From the NCBI RefSeq assembly GCF_002014975.1, contig NZ_MUXV01000048.1, positions 13,145-77,144 on the forward strand: a DNA stretch of 64,000 nucleotides, written 5' to 3'. The translations under genes were made by a program, and so were the position numbers. This document shows, piece by piece, positions 11,301 to 18,368 of the stretch. The DNA comes from Moraxella bovis. Its GTDB lineage: Bacteria > Pseudomonadota > Gammaproteobacteria > Pseudomonadales > Moraxellaceae. The notes beneath the pieces were generated by a model that saw only the letters and a list, made by a program, of their open reading frames with translations, did not search any database and was not told the origin of the DNA. Every line of letters begins with the position of its first letter. Within the stretch, counting starts at the first letter, position 1.

Positions 11301-13393
11301 TCTTTATAATCCTGCGTGTTCTTTTGCCCTGCCATGCCCATATTGGCAAGCTGTATTTCAAGCTGTTCTAGCTCTGCTTTGGCAATGGCAAGACTGTTGA
11401 TGAGTTCGGTGTTGGCTTGGGACTGGGCAAGAGCAGTGTCTGTGGCATTGTCTTGGCTTTGGGCAAGGTTGTCGGTAGCAGTTTTTGCATTCGCTGTCTC
11501 ATCTGCCAAACGTTTGGCACTCTCAGCAGACGTTTCAAAATTCTGGCGAACATCATCAAAGGTGCGGTCGGTAAAGATGGCATCTGCATAAGCAAGCAAT
11601 CGCCCCATCTCATCACCAATGGCTCGGACGGCACTGCTATTCTCATAAGCCCAATCGCCAATGCTTTTGCCTATCGTCCAAGCAGTTAATGCCCCCATAA
11701 TGCCATTTAAGCTGGTCATTTGTTTGGCAAGGCTTGCTGTCTGCACACCTGCATTGCCAAGCTCAGTGTTCATCTTGTCAGCACTAACAGCGGTCGCATC
11801 GATGGCACCTTTGGCACCCAAAAAGCCTGTTGTTATCTGCAAAGCAGACTTACCGCCCAAACTACCCGTCAGAGCAATCACGCTATTTAACGCCTTGACA
11901 GCCACCACCGCCCCACCCATGAGCGTAACAAGCTGAGTGATGGTCGGGTATTCGTGGGCAATATCAGCAAGTGTACCTGCCATGTCGCCCACCGCTTCGG
12001 CTGTGGTGCTGATGATGGGCAGTAGGTGCTGACCGATGTTAATCGCCAGTGCCATGAGTTCGGCTTTGGCTTGAGTCACCTTTTTGGCGGCGGTATCCAT
12101 CTGGGCTTGAAATTCTTTTTGCATCGCCCCTGCCGTGGCGGTTTTGTCCGTGGCAAGCCCCAAGGCTTGATTATAAGTGCCAAGCGAGCCGACCAGTAGG
12201 TTAATGTCATCGGCATACTCCGCCCCAAAGAGCTTGACAGACACCATAGAGCGTTGACGTTCATCAAGCTGTCCTAGCTTTTCTAAAAAGCCTGATAGGG
12301 CTTGTTGGGGGTTTTTGGCGATGTTGTCTGCCATCTCATCGGCACTGGTGCCTATCATCTGCAAGCCATCGGCAAACCCCGCCCCTTGGTTTTGAGCGGT
12401 TTGTAGTTTGGTTAGCAAGGCATTGATGGCGGTGCTTGCCACTTCTGGCGGTTTGCCTAGGGCAATCATGGCGGCGGTCAGTCCTGCCACTTTTTCTTTG
12501 GCAAGTCCAAACTGGCGGGCGGTGCCACCCACTCTGAGCATGGCATCGACTATCTCTCGCTCTTTGGCTGCCATGTTATTACCCAGCGTGTTGATGACAT
12601 CGCCAAGCTCACCCACCTGTTCGATGGGCATGTTAAAGACGTTGGCAAGTTTGGCGGCGGCATTACCTGCCTCATCAGCACTCATGCTAAATGCCACTGA
12701 CATCTGACCTGCCATGGTCGTAAACTCGCCCAATTTGTCAATCGGCACGCCAAGCTGACCACCCATTGTTGCTATCTGTGCCACTTCGGTGGCAGTCATG
12801 CCAAGCTCTACCGACAAATCTTTGATTTCTTTAGAGAGTCTAGACATCTGCTCGGGCGTGCCGTCCACGACTTTCTTAACCCCTGCCATGGCGGTCTCAA
12901 ATTCCATGGCGGCTTTGGCGACCACTGCCATGCTACCTGCACTGCCTGCGATTTTACCAAGCTCGCCTGCCATCTCACTTGCCGTGAGTGTGGTTTTGCC
13001 CAGCTGTTCTTCTAGCTCCTTGACTTTTTTGGTGTGTAATTCATTGGCACGAGCAAGCTCACTGCCTGTTAGCTTGCCTGAGAGTTTAAGGCGTTCGTAG
13101 GCTTTGTGGACTTCTTCTAGTTGTTTTTTGGCTTTATTATCTTCATCAATGCCTAGGGCGATTTTGGCATCGCTGATGCTTTTTAAGCGTTTAAACTCAT
13201 CGCCCAATGCTTTGACTTTTTTGGTCTGCTCATCGGCGGATAAGCCTTTCCATGACTTTTGTAGCTCATCGGTGGCTTTGTCCAAACTGTCTGTTGCCGT
13301 GCCTGTCGCCTTTATCTCATCAGATAGGCGTTTTAACTCGTTAATGCCTTTCACGCCTGCATGTATGGTTAAGGCAGTGTCCAAACTTTTCAT
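8309..13393 (-). CDS. Tape-measure protein fused in frame to a large tail protein
   Basis: A 1694-residue ORF made of two parts. Residues 1-848 are a TP901-type tape-measure protein: coiled coil at 1-130, then the core FETAMAGVKKVVDGTPEQM with Ala/Gly-rich helices, and a further coiled coil near 640-720. From residue 849 (MYVRAVSFRP) the sequence changes to a Ser/Thr/Gly-rich beta protein of about 846 residues with repeated turns, like a tail-tip or central-fibre protein. Tape measures do not normally end this way. The expected C-terminal domain is missing, and there is no ribosome-binding site before the internal ATG at 10849. An in-frame deletion joining two adjacent genes is the simplest reading. 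Confidence 0.85.
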   Translation of the reverse strand: MKSLDTALTIHAGVKGINELKRLSDEIKATGTATDSLDKATDELQKSWKGLSADEQTKKVKALGDEFKRLKSISDAKIALGIDEDNKAKKQLEEVHKAYERLKLSGKLTGSELARANELHTKKVKELEEQLGKTTLTASEMAGELGKIAGSAGSMAVVAKAAMEFETAMAGVKKVVDGTPEQMSRLSKEIKDLSVELGMTATEVAQIATMGGQLGVPIDKLGEFTTMAGQMSVAFSMSADEAGNAAAKLANVFNMPIEQVGELGDVINTLGNNMAAKEREIVDAMLRVGGTARQFGLAKEKVAGLTAAMIALGKPPEVASTAINALLTKLQTAQNQGAGFADGLQMIGTSADEMADNIAKNPQQALSGFLEKLGQLDERQRSMVSVKLFGAEYADDINLLVGSLGTYNQALGLATDKTATAGAMQKEFQAQMDTAAKKVTQAKAELMALAINIGQHLLPIISTTAEAVGDMAGTLADIAHEYPTITQLVTLMGGAVVAVKALNSVIALTGSLGGKSALQITTGFLGAKGAIDATAVSADKMNTELGNAGVQTASLAKQMTSLNGIMGALTAWTIGKSIGDWAYENSSAVRAIGDEMGRLLAYADAIFTDRTFDDVRQNFETSAESAKRLADETANAKTATDNLAQSQDNATDTALAQSQANTELINSLAIAKAELEQLEIQLANMGMAGQKNTQDYKDLQTQIEATKTTIKNLTDEAQNQGLGEAIKSDLEKASGAFGALGLDMDEFATGIDGKTKSALQGFSTVMSLAGDDVNKMAMAYNAVKAQVGDNAKAQTELNGRLLEAVNGNKELAQSVKDTATAQQNAKKSADEQAKALDALGVSMSAINSMYVRAVSFRPASSADVVSDTAKIIVSENTQSYNYIVNLPHPSTVSVQYRSQGKWYRLTQGSQTHGSINLNPQTGTLSITCSELPDIGSAIVIYWGSSATFIKRADLVPSVKSVIRLPTTPDPSSITLSWSGGSATVNAQGVISGDVTGRYSDSVLTLDSAITGVTVGYNTGDKISQNHPTPARDLQGNVSIDIGDFVAGTLQLTYPVTVEGYDEIALGAVISTSGRKGRNITQSGDGSHGTYGAGTVFITLTDDGKGNLIDSHGKTVGKITGGKAIFNPDTTVSIPKAKYGKDKIGEKVYSQTETELTWNNITYATKTYQDIYRTSFAGFDYVPAGATLASNAVITASYYDTHPATAKSEPVAVSTSIKFVINTGELIIPSSVRFVMNGKSYFDKDGSIYTNLNTATGQADKIGSIDYSTGELILSDPIGAVSVQSLTTSVSAGRTDSISFITPSAPIRPSSLTISATTLDGKKISATANAKGEFDSEYILGLVDVEYGLASVKFGKWVNADGHESESWYNADAVVDGQIFKPAHVFSSSITYSTVAYSYLPVDSTTIRIDTVRLPQDGRVPIFRRGDTILITNSLKQALGSAHKAGQTIQLDRTYLDRLCITDSTGKAVNAELWDYDLEAGSITWTSPLDLSDYALPLFATCTWEERNRIHSVDIDGTLTLIFPTKRDYPLEDTYVASVLIGGNLQVRASVPFTQRNWTNVWQDARIGDEPLNRLNVKDYPIVLTDDGAIDEKWLIKFTSSSQFELYGQTLGFVLKTDTLQDLAPINPSTKKPYFTIPKQAFGADTPWSVQEVVRFNTWGTLLPVWVICAVQPSADNPKGSDGYTQVLFGDTTEI

Positions 13394-13395
13394 AA

Positions 13396-13427
13396 AAAAT
13401 CCCCTTAATTTAATTAAGGGGATTTTA
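13396..13427 (-). promoter_or_regulatory. Hairpin containing the ribosome-binding site of the tape-measure gene
   Basis: AAAATCCCCTTAATT and its perfect complement face each other with almost no loop, directly 5' of the ATG at 13393. On the minus strand the distal arm carries AAGGGG, the only ribosome-binding site, followed by T6 and the ATG. The structure may act as a terminator for the hicAB operon, as a translational lock, or both. Confidence 0.6.
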
Positions 13428-13468
13428 AAGGGGGTTTACGGTTGGGGTAAGATGACGGGGTTCAGAGC

Positions 13469-13879
13469 CTACCCCAAATCTGCCATCGCCAATTGTGCCA
13501 AATAATTAGAACGGCTTTTGTATAGCGATTTATGAGACAAGACTTTTTCGTCAATTTTGGTGATGAGTAGGCTTGGCAAGGTAACGTTGATTTTCTCCGC
13601 CTTACCCATAAAGGCAGACATATCCACGTCCACCACTGCCCACAACATACCGTCAAATTCGCTATTGTCTTGATGATAAAAAATGGGCTTGGCGGTAGGT
13701 AGTGTATCGCCATCTTCTGCCATGCCTGCCAAATGCAAACTGATGGCTTCATAAGCATTCTTAATGGCTTCATCAGGTGTATCGCCTGCACTAAAACACC
13801 CTGCAATGTCTGGCACAATCACGCCATAACATTCGTTTTCATTGGCAGGTTTTTCAATGGCAATGGGAAATAACATCAT
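13469..13879 (-). CDS. hicB: HicB-family antitoxin
   Basis: A 136-residue antitoxin of the HicAB toxin-antitoxin type. The N-terminal RNase H-like fold has the characteristic VPDIAGCFSAGDTPDEAIKNA segment (about 25-45), with EAISLHLAGMAEDGDTLPTA following. The C-terminal 40 residues look like a ribbon-helix-helix DNA-binding domain (INVTLPSLLITKIDEKVLS). It lies 59 bases downstream of hicA in the usual toxin-first order. HicB neutralises HicA and represses the operon. Its position inside a phage tail operon is unusual. Confidence 0.92.
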   Translation of the reverse strand: MMLFPIAIEKPANENECYGVIVPDIAGCFSAGDTPDEAIKNAYEAISLHLAGMAEDGDTLPTAKPIFYHQDNSEFDGMLWAVVDVDMSAFMGKAEKINVTLPSLLITKIDEKVLSHKSLYKSRSNYLAQLAMADLG

Positions 13880-13938
13880 TTCGCTCCTGTTTGCAAGATT
13901 GTTTTGGGTTAAAATGCCGTTTTAAGTGGGGGGTTGGA

Positions 13939-14127
13939 TTAATCCAACCCTGCTTGTTTGATGATGCTTTTTAGCGTTCCTTTGGGTAGGTTTTCACGAC
14001 CGTTTGGGATTGTTACTTTACCTTCTTTGGTTGGGTGTTTGTAGTGCTTGTGAGAGCCTTTTTGTTTTACAAAATACCAACCGTCTTCGGTAATTCGCTT
14101 TATCATCTCATCGCTACTTGGGGGCAT
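13939..14127 (-). CDS. hicA: HicA-family mRNA interferase toxin
   Basis: A 62-residue toxin with the double-stranded-RNA-binding-like fold of HicA. The catalytic His is expected at H26 in KGSHKHYKHP, followed by GKVTIPNGRENLPKGTLKSIIKQAGL. HicA cleaves mRNA independently of translation unless bound by HicB. Length is normal. The gene has its own consensus promoter upstream. In a prophage the pair could act as a maintenance or anti-phage module (inference). Confidence 0.93.
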   Translation of the reverse strand: MPPSSDEMIKRITEDGWYFVKQKGSHKHYKHPTKEGKVTIPNGRENLPKGTLKSIIKQAGLD

Positions 14128-14151
14128 TTTAAACTCCGCTTGTTGAATGTA

Positions 14152-14202
14152 GGGTTATTATAACCCCAATTATGCAATAAGTCAAGAGTTATTGGGGTTA
14201 TT
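14152..14202 (-). promoter_or_regulatory. hicAB promoter with overlapping palindromes
   Basis: On the minus strand TTGACT (14180-14185) and TATAAT (14157-14162) are separated by exactly 17 bases. A palindrome, GGGTTAT/ATAACCC (14152-14166), covers the -10. TAACCCCAAT (14161-14170) and its complement ATTGGGGTTA (14191-14200) bracket the core promoter. This fits autorepression by HicB. Confidence 0.75.
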
Positions 14203-14224
14203 TTTTAAAAATTATCAAAAAAAA

Positions 14225-14257
14225 CACCGCCCAAATTTGCTTTGAGCGGTGTTTTTT
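14225..14257 (-). terminator. Rho-independent terminator downstream of the antirepressor operon
   Basis: AAACACCGC and GCGGTGTTT form a strong stem flanked by A and T runs on both sides, so it can act in both directions. It separates the small gene at 14270 from the hicAB promoter. Confidence 0.8.
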
Positions 14258-14269
14258 TGTTGGGGTAAA

Positions 14270-14485
14270 TTAGCGTGGCATATCCGTCAAACGCTGTTGG
14301 GCGGTTCTGATTTTGTTTGCTATCATATCCAGCGTAGTAGCAAGACTGGACACATCAATCTGCACGGTTTTGGTGCTGACAGGATATGAAAACGCCAAAT
14401 CCCCCAACACTTGTAGCAATGCCAAAGACTGATATAGGCTTTCGTCCACATCGTCAATTACTCTGACTGTTTTTACATTGTCCAT
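14270..14485 (-). CDS. Small phage protein, unknown (71 aa)
   Basis: A 71-residue acidic helical protein (VDESLYQSLALLQVLGDLAF...LATTLDMIANKIRTAQQRLTDM). It starts one base after the stop of the antirepressor gene, so the two are translationally coupled. Its size and partner suggest an accessory of the antirepressor, but there is no recognised domain. Confidence 0.6.
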   Translation of the reverse strand: MDNVKTVRVIDDVDESLYQSLALLQVLGDLAFSYPVSTKTVQIDVSSLATTLDMIANKIRTAQQRLTDMPR

Positions 14486-14486
14486 C

Positions 14487-15086
14487 TTATTCCCCCAATC
14501 CCAAAGTTAATTGCCCTTTATTGTCCGCCACTTCGTAGCGTTCGCCAATCAAGCCCAGTTTTCGCATTTTGGCAAGTTTTTTGCTGACGGTACTTGGAGC
14601 AAGTCCTACCGCCATTCCCATTTGCCAGTTTTCTAGTCCGCCATCGTGCATTACCGCCAATGCCTTGTAGTCATTATTGGCTTTTAACAGTTCGTCTTTT
14701 AGGGCTTGGTTTTGGGCGATTAGGCTTTTAACTGTGCTTTGGTCTGCAAACAGAGCCTTTTCACAAGCAATAAAATACTGGCGAGCGGTTTTGCCTTTGT
14801 CGGAGCGTTCTACCATTGAAAGTTCCTTTGCCATATCTAGGGTGATATGATATTCGGTGGTTGGGCGACCGCCGTTGGGGGTTTTCAATAAATTTATTGA
14901 AAAGTCCTTACCGTTTACAAACCCATATTTTTCAATGCGTTTGGCAATCCAATTTGAAAAGTCTTGTTTGCTTTCCAAAAAGGCGTGCAGTTCACGAGCA
15001 TTGACAAGGGGCTGGGTTTCACCGTTAATTTTCCCTTGAAAAGTTTGGACAAGGGGGCGGATTTGTGGTACAATTTGTGTAGTCAT
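14487..15086 (-). CDS. AntA/AntB-type phage antirepressor
   Basis: A 199-residue protein. Residues 20-110 carry the AntA/AntB antirepressor domain: LVNARELHAFLESKQDFSNWIAKRIEKYGF, then YHITLDMAKELSMVERSDKGKTARQYFI. The C-terminal part has a coiled-coil stretch and a KilA/ANT-like helix-turn-helix (MAVGLAPSTVSKKLAKMRKLGL). Such proteins inactivate prophage repressors and help induction. It lies next to the divergent repressor/gp16 pair at 15193-15866, its likely target circuit (inference). Confidence 0.88.
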   Translation of the reverse strand: MTTQIVPQIRPLVQTFQGKINGETQPLVNARELHAFLESKQDFSNWIAKRIEKYGFVNGKDFSINLLKTPNGGRPTTEYHITLDMAKELSMVERSDKGKTARQYFIACEKALFADQSTVKSLIAQNQALKDELLKANNDYKALAVMHDGGLENWQMGMAVGLAPSTVSKKLAKMRKLGLIGERYEVADNKGQLTLGLGE

Positions 15087-15192
15087 AAGGATTTTTCCTT
15101 TTGGTTAATGAGTTGCGAGACCGACTAAAGTACAGGCAACTCGTGGTTAAGACGCTTATTTAAATGGCTTTTAAAAGTTGTTTAAATAGGCG

Positions 15193-15399
15193 TTATTCTA
15201 TTTCTGGCACTGGCAAATTTAGGGCTTTGCCGATTTTGCGACCTTCGCCATAGAGCATTTTGTTTTTACCGCCCAGTACTTGGCGGACACTCTCGGGGCT
15301 AAATCCGTTGGCTTTTGACCAACCTGCGATACTAAACCCCTGTTCTTTTAGCCAAGCTTTGGCTTCTTGGGGGGTATGATAAGGGGTATTTTCTGACAT
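15193..15399 (-). CDS. BcepMu gp16-like phage regulator (first copy)
   Basis: A 68-residue protein of the type found opposite repressors in BcepMu-like phages: EAKAWLKEQGFSIAGWSKANGFSPESVRQVLGGKNKMLYGEGRKIGKAL. It forms a compact helix-turn-helix and should act like Ner/Cro on the shared control region. An AGGAG site precedes the ATG. A paralogue with the same VxxVLxGxxKxLYGxxxxI pattern lies at 25291-25500. It is divergently paired with the repressor at 15522. Confidence 0.8.
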   Translation of the reverse strand: MSENTPYHTPQEAKAWLKEQGFSIAGWSKANGFSPESVRQVLGGKNKMLYGEGRKIGKALNLPVPEIE

Positions 15400-15521
15400 A
15401 AAAGTCTCCTAAAAGTTTGTTTAAAATTCATAAATGTGATATAATAACTTCATTATCGTGAAGTTGTGAATATTATAATTCACAATTTTGAATTTGTAAA
15501 CACCTTTTTGTGAATTTTTTT
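15400..15521. promoter_or_regulatory. Divergent operator region of the second phage switch
   Basis: Two adjacent inverted repeats lie between the divergent genes: AACTTCA-N6-TGAAGTT (15446-15465) and TTGTGAAT-N6-ATTCACAA (15464-15485). Both share a GTGAA/TTCAC core and overlap AT-rich promoter sequence (TATAAT near 15440). They are likely operators for the adjacent XRE repressor and gp16-like protein. They differ from the TTTATTCA operators at 25593. Confidence 0.7.
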
Positions 15522-15866
15522 ATGAAAGATGAAAAAAAAGTAGACTTTGGCAATCGCCTAAGGCAGATCCGAAACTCCCACAACCTAACAAGACCAGAAT
15601 TTGCTAAGTCTTTGGAAGTTGGTTCAACTTCCTTGCACCACTACGAAAACGGTGAGCGATTACCTGATGTTGGTTTTCTAATAAAACTCAAAGACTTGTA
15701 CAATGTGGATATTGGTTGGTTGATTTTTGGACAAAAAGAAACCGATCTACCTAACTGGCAAGCGAACTATACGGCTGATGATTTAAGGCTGATAGACTAC
15801 CTAAAAAATCTCAATCCAAAGGCAAAACAGGCACTCCTTGCTTTTTTGGATAATCTTGCAAAATAA
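15522..15866 (+). CDS. XRE-family phage repressor (second switch)
   Basis: A 114-residue protein from the ATG at 15522; a GTG at 15510 would add four residues. The helix-turn-helix covers about residues 10-65 (LRQIRNSHNLTRPEFAKSLEV, SLHHYENGERLPDVGFLIKL), and a short C-terminal helical tail follows. It lacks an S24 peptidase domain, so any induction would rely on an antirepressor, and an AntA/AntB gene lies close by. It is the only plus-strand gene in the cassette and ends in a strong terminator. Confidence 0.85.
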   Translation: MKDEKKVDFGNRLRQIRNSHNLTRPEFAKSLEVGSTSLHHYENGERLPDVGFLIKLKDLYNVDIGWLIFGQKETDLPNWQANYTADDLRLIDYLKNLNPKAKQALLAFLDNLAK

Positions 15867-15867
15867 A

Positions 15868-15896
15868 CAAAACCCCATTTTTATGGGGTTTTGTTT
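15868..15896. terminator. Bidirectional terminator after the repressor
   Basis: AAAACCCCAT and ATGGGGTTTT form a perfect stem with A and T runs on both sides. It separates the plus-strand repressor from the converging tail-tube gene at 15910. Confidence 0.85.
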
Positions 15897-15909
15897 TGGC
15901 AGGCGTGGA

Positions 15910-16662
15910 TTAGCCCACAAACTCTGTAAACCGCATGGCAGGTTTACCCTCGTCTTTGACGATTGTGCCTGTTAGTCCAGACTCCCACCAGCCGTCTTCA
16001 AACCAGTTGATGTCGCCATCAGCCGACAAAACAACGTGAGCCACTTCCAGCACGCCATCGTTGCCACTGATACGGTCTTTGCCGTCTAGGTAGAGTTCAA
16101 GCGGGATTGATTGCAAGGTATTGGCATCAATGGCAAAGCCTTTACGCCCCTTTGTTTTGCCTTCGTAGTGTAGGTTATCGCCGTCATTAATGCCTGTACT
16201 GTCAAGCAAACGCACCATACCCAAACGGGGGTTTAGCTCGTATTTGGCTTTTTCAATGTCTTGTTTGCTTTTGTTTTTCAGCTTAAAGTTTTCAGGGTCA
16301 ATGTCGTTGTGATTTAGCTTAATCCAGCCCGTTTTAGACGCTTTGACAGCAGTTTCATTGATAACTTCTGGCACACCGCCAATGTCCACCGCTTCGCCCA
16401 TCAGCACACGGGCTAAGGCGTGGCGGTCAAAGGTGTTAAATTTAAGCGAAATTTCAATCGGTTGTGGCACGGTTTCCACTTCAATGGCTTGTCCAAAGTC
16501 GTCCCGACCTGTGCTTTTAAGTTCGTCTTTTTCGGTTTCGCTTTTGGTTGTAAATTCGGTAACATTACCCATTTTTTCAAATACATCAGATGAGCCGTAT
16601 TTACGAGCGTACAAATCACCAGAATATTTACGCCCCCGCAGGGATTGTGTTTGTTGTGTCAT
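15910..16662 (-). CDS. Phage major tail (tube-like) protein
   Basis: A 250-residue protein with the beta-rich pattern of phage tail-tube proteins (GDLYARKYGSSDVFEKMGNVTEFTTKSET at the N-terminus, EISLKFNTFDRHALARVLMGEAVDIGG, then SIPLELYLDGKDRI). The start at 16662 has a clear AAGGA site; an in-frame start at 16728 adds a poor leader. It follows the head genes and should precede a tail assembly chaperone and the tape measure. Here the chaperone is absent and a control cassette with HicBA sits in its place. Confidence 0.75.
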   Translation of the reverse strand: MTQQTQSLRGRKYSGDLYARKYGSSDVFEKMGNVTEFTTKSETEKDELKSTGRDDFGQAIEVETVPQPIEISLKFNTFDRHALARVLMGEAVDIGGVPEVINETAVKASKTGWIKLNHNDIDPENFKLKNKSKQDIEKAKYELNPRLGMVRLLDSTGINDGDNLHYEGKTKGRKGFAIDANTLQSIPLELYLDGKDRISGNDGVLEVAHVVLSADGDINWFEDGWWESGLTGTIVKDEGKPAMRFTEFVG

Positions 16663-16728
16663 TGATTTATCCTTATAAATTAAAGAGTTGGGATATGTTG
16701 GCGACATTTGTTTCGCCAACATTGTCAT

Positions 16729-17055
16729 TTAACCAGCATTTAATGCTTGATGTAGTAAAAAGCCATACACCTGCCAGAGCTTTTCAAAGGCGTTGTCGTA
16801 GGCAATGGCTTGACCTGTTTTTTCATCAAAATTGGTGGCGGACGCACACAATGCCTCACCCGTAACCACAAAGCCTGTTTTGGTGGTAATAGTACAGTGC
16901 ATTAGACGGTCGCCAATGCGTGTGTAACGGGTTTTGCTCTCATCAATTTGGCTTTCCAAAAAGTCCTGTGATAGCTTTTTATCATCAAGCTCTTTTTGGC
17001 TAAGTAGTCCTGAGCTGATACAGGCGACAGCAAGGGCGGATAGGAATTTGGTCAT
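16729..17055 (-). CDS. N4 gp49/Sf6 gene 66-family phage protein
   Basis: A 108-residue protein matching the pattern of the N4 gp49/Sf6 gp66 family: HCTITTKTGFVVTGEALCASATNFDEKTGQAIAYDNAFEKLWQVYGFLL at 53-101. The family is widespread in tailed phages and has no established function. It follows the short frameshifted ORF by two bases and precedes the tail-tube gene. The N-terminus contains ISSGLLSQKELDDKKLS. Confidence 0.8.
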   Translation of the reverse strand: MTKFLSALAVACISSGLLSQKELDDKKLSQDFLESQIDESKTRYTRIGDRLMHCTITTKTGFVVTGEALCASATNFDEKTGQAIAYDNAFEKLWQVYGFLLHQALNAG

Positions 17056-17057
17056 GG

Positions 17058-17275
17058 TTACTCCTGTGTTTGTGGGGCAAAGCTATCAGCCAGCCATAGC
17101 ATTGCTTCTTCTAGTTTGGTTTTTGCAAGGGCAAGTTTTCTTTTGTCTACCAGCTCATCTTGGCTTAAAGCATTCATTACTTTATCAAGCGGAGCTTTTG
17201 CCTTTTTAATTTCTTGTGCTTTTCAAAGAAAGTCAGTAGCCTTGCTTCAATCGTTATTTCTTCATTTTCTTTCAT
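17058..17275 (-). pseudogene. Small phage ORF broken by a frameshift
   Basis: From the ATG at 17275 the frame encodes 32 residues (MKENEEITIEARLLTFFEK...) and stops at 17177. A second frame, open across the same A run, encodes KAQEIKKAKAPLDKVM... and ends at 17058 with LALAKTKLEEAMLWLADSF. Joined by a one-base shift in the GAAAAG run, they give a plausible 72-residue helical protein. No canonical slippery heptamer is present, so a one-base deletion is more likely than programmed frameshifting. Confidence 0.55.
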
Positions 17276-17331
17276 AAGCCTTACCTTAATTTGGGAATAT
17301 GCCGGCAAAACCGATTTCGCCGACATCACGA

Positions 17332-18324
17332 TTAGGTTAATTTAATGGTCTGCACCAAATCAGGACGTAGCACCAGTGGCAAGGGATTGGATTGGGCGTG
17401 TAGCTCCCAGCCTTTATCCATGCCCAGCTTTTCACGCATGGCATAGTAGGCAAGGGCTTTGGTGTTTACCGTGGCGTTCATGTCCGCAGGAGCGTAGTAT
17501 TCAAAGAATGCCCCTCGTGTCCCCAATGGCAGGATAATACCCTCATCATCGGCAAGTTTTAGCCCACTTTCAAACTCATCGGCATACACCACAAACTTAA
17601 TGCCGTTATGGACAAATTCCACGTCGGTATTGCCCTCACGATACAGCAGACCGTCTTGGTGGCGGGCGTAGTATTTCTCCACACTTTGATGAGCGATGAG
17701 CGTATTCATAAACTCAGGCGACACCAAGCACAGATGACCTGTTACCGACTCGCCACGGCGTAGCTTGGCAATGTCTTGCTTGTAGCTGTTGATGAGCTTG
17801 GTAACTTGGGTGGCGGGGTTAGACAGCTCCCAGTTAATCGTTTTGCGGGTCATGCCAAACTCTTTGTAACTGTCGGTGATGACTGTTTTACCGTCTGAGT
17901 CTAGGATTTTGCCCTTTAATGCCCCCAAGCGTGCGTGTTCAATGGTGTAATCAATGTCCGCTTTCATGGCAAGCATTTTGTCATTAACCAGCTCAGCAAC
18001 GGCAAGCGTCTGATTTTGTGAACCAAAAGAGCGGATATTTTGCACGTCATCGGCTCGCACCACGTCATCTTTGACTAGGTGCATCATGTTAAAGGTTTTT
18101 GGGGCGTGGCGAGCAGATTTGACAGGCTCGCCCGCACTGCCACGGGGCGTATTGGCAACGAGCGTTAGGATATTTTCTTTGCGTTCTACCGACACATAGG
18201 TGGTGGTCTTAAAGTCTTTTTTGAAAATCCCCAAATCGCCCAAGATGGACGGCGTGGCTGGCAATTCATTGATGGCTTCACTCAGCGACTCTACGCCAAA
18301 GATTTGATTGTCTGATAAAGGCAT
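17332..18324 (-). CDS. Phage major capsid protein (lambda E-like)
   Basis: A 330-residue major head protein of the lambda gpE type. The N-terminus has the family-like pattern LSEAINELPATPSILGDLGIFKKDFKTTTYVSVERKENILTLV, followed by the acidic E-loop-like region and GALKGKILDSDGKTVITDSYKEFG. The C-terminus contains RGAFFEYYAPADMNATVNTKALAYYAMREK. Length is normal. It lies directly after the decoration protein gene in the usual protease-decoration-capsid order. Confidence 0.88.
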   Translation of the reverse strand: MPLSDNQIFGVESLSEAINELPATPSILGDLGIFKKDFKTTTYVSVERKENILTLVANTPRGSAGEPVKSARHAPKTFNMMHLVKDDVVRADDVQNIRSFGSQNQTLAVAELVNDKMLAMKADIDYTIEHARLGALKGKILDSDGKTVITDSYKEFGMTRKTINWELSNPATQVTKLINSYKQDIAKLRRGESVTGHLCLVSPEFMNTLIAHQSVEKYYARHQDGLLYREGNTDVEFVHNGIKFVVYADEFESGLKLADDEGIILPLGTRGAFFEYYAPADMNATVNTKALAYYAMREKLGMDKGWELHAQSNPLPLVLRPDLVQTIKLT

Positions 18325-18368
18325 AATTTTTCCTTTTAAAATGGGTTTAATGTAGGTTTGTGGTGTAT

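Noticed and set aside
13104-13505. 133-residue plus-strand ORF opposite the tape-measure gene
   Set aside because: It is one of several Ser/Leu/Ala-rich antisense frames produced by codon bias of the large minus-strand gene.
17058-17275. Programmed -1 frameshift of a tail assembly chaperone
   Set aside because: The gene lies before the tail-tube gene, is too short, and lacks a slippery heptamer. A simple deletion is more likely.
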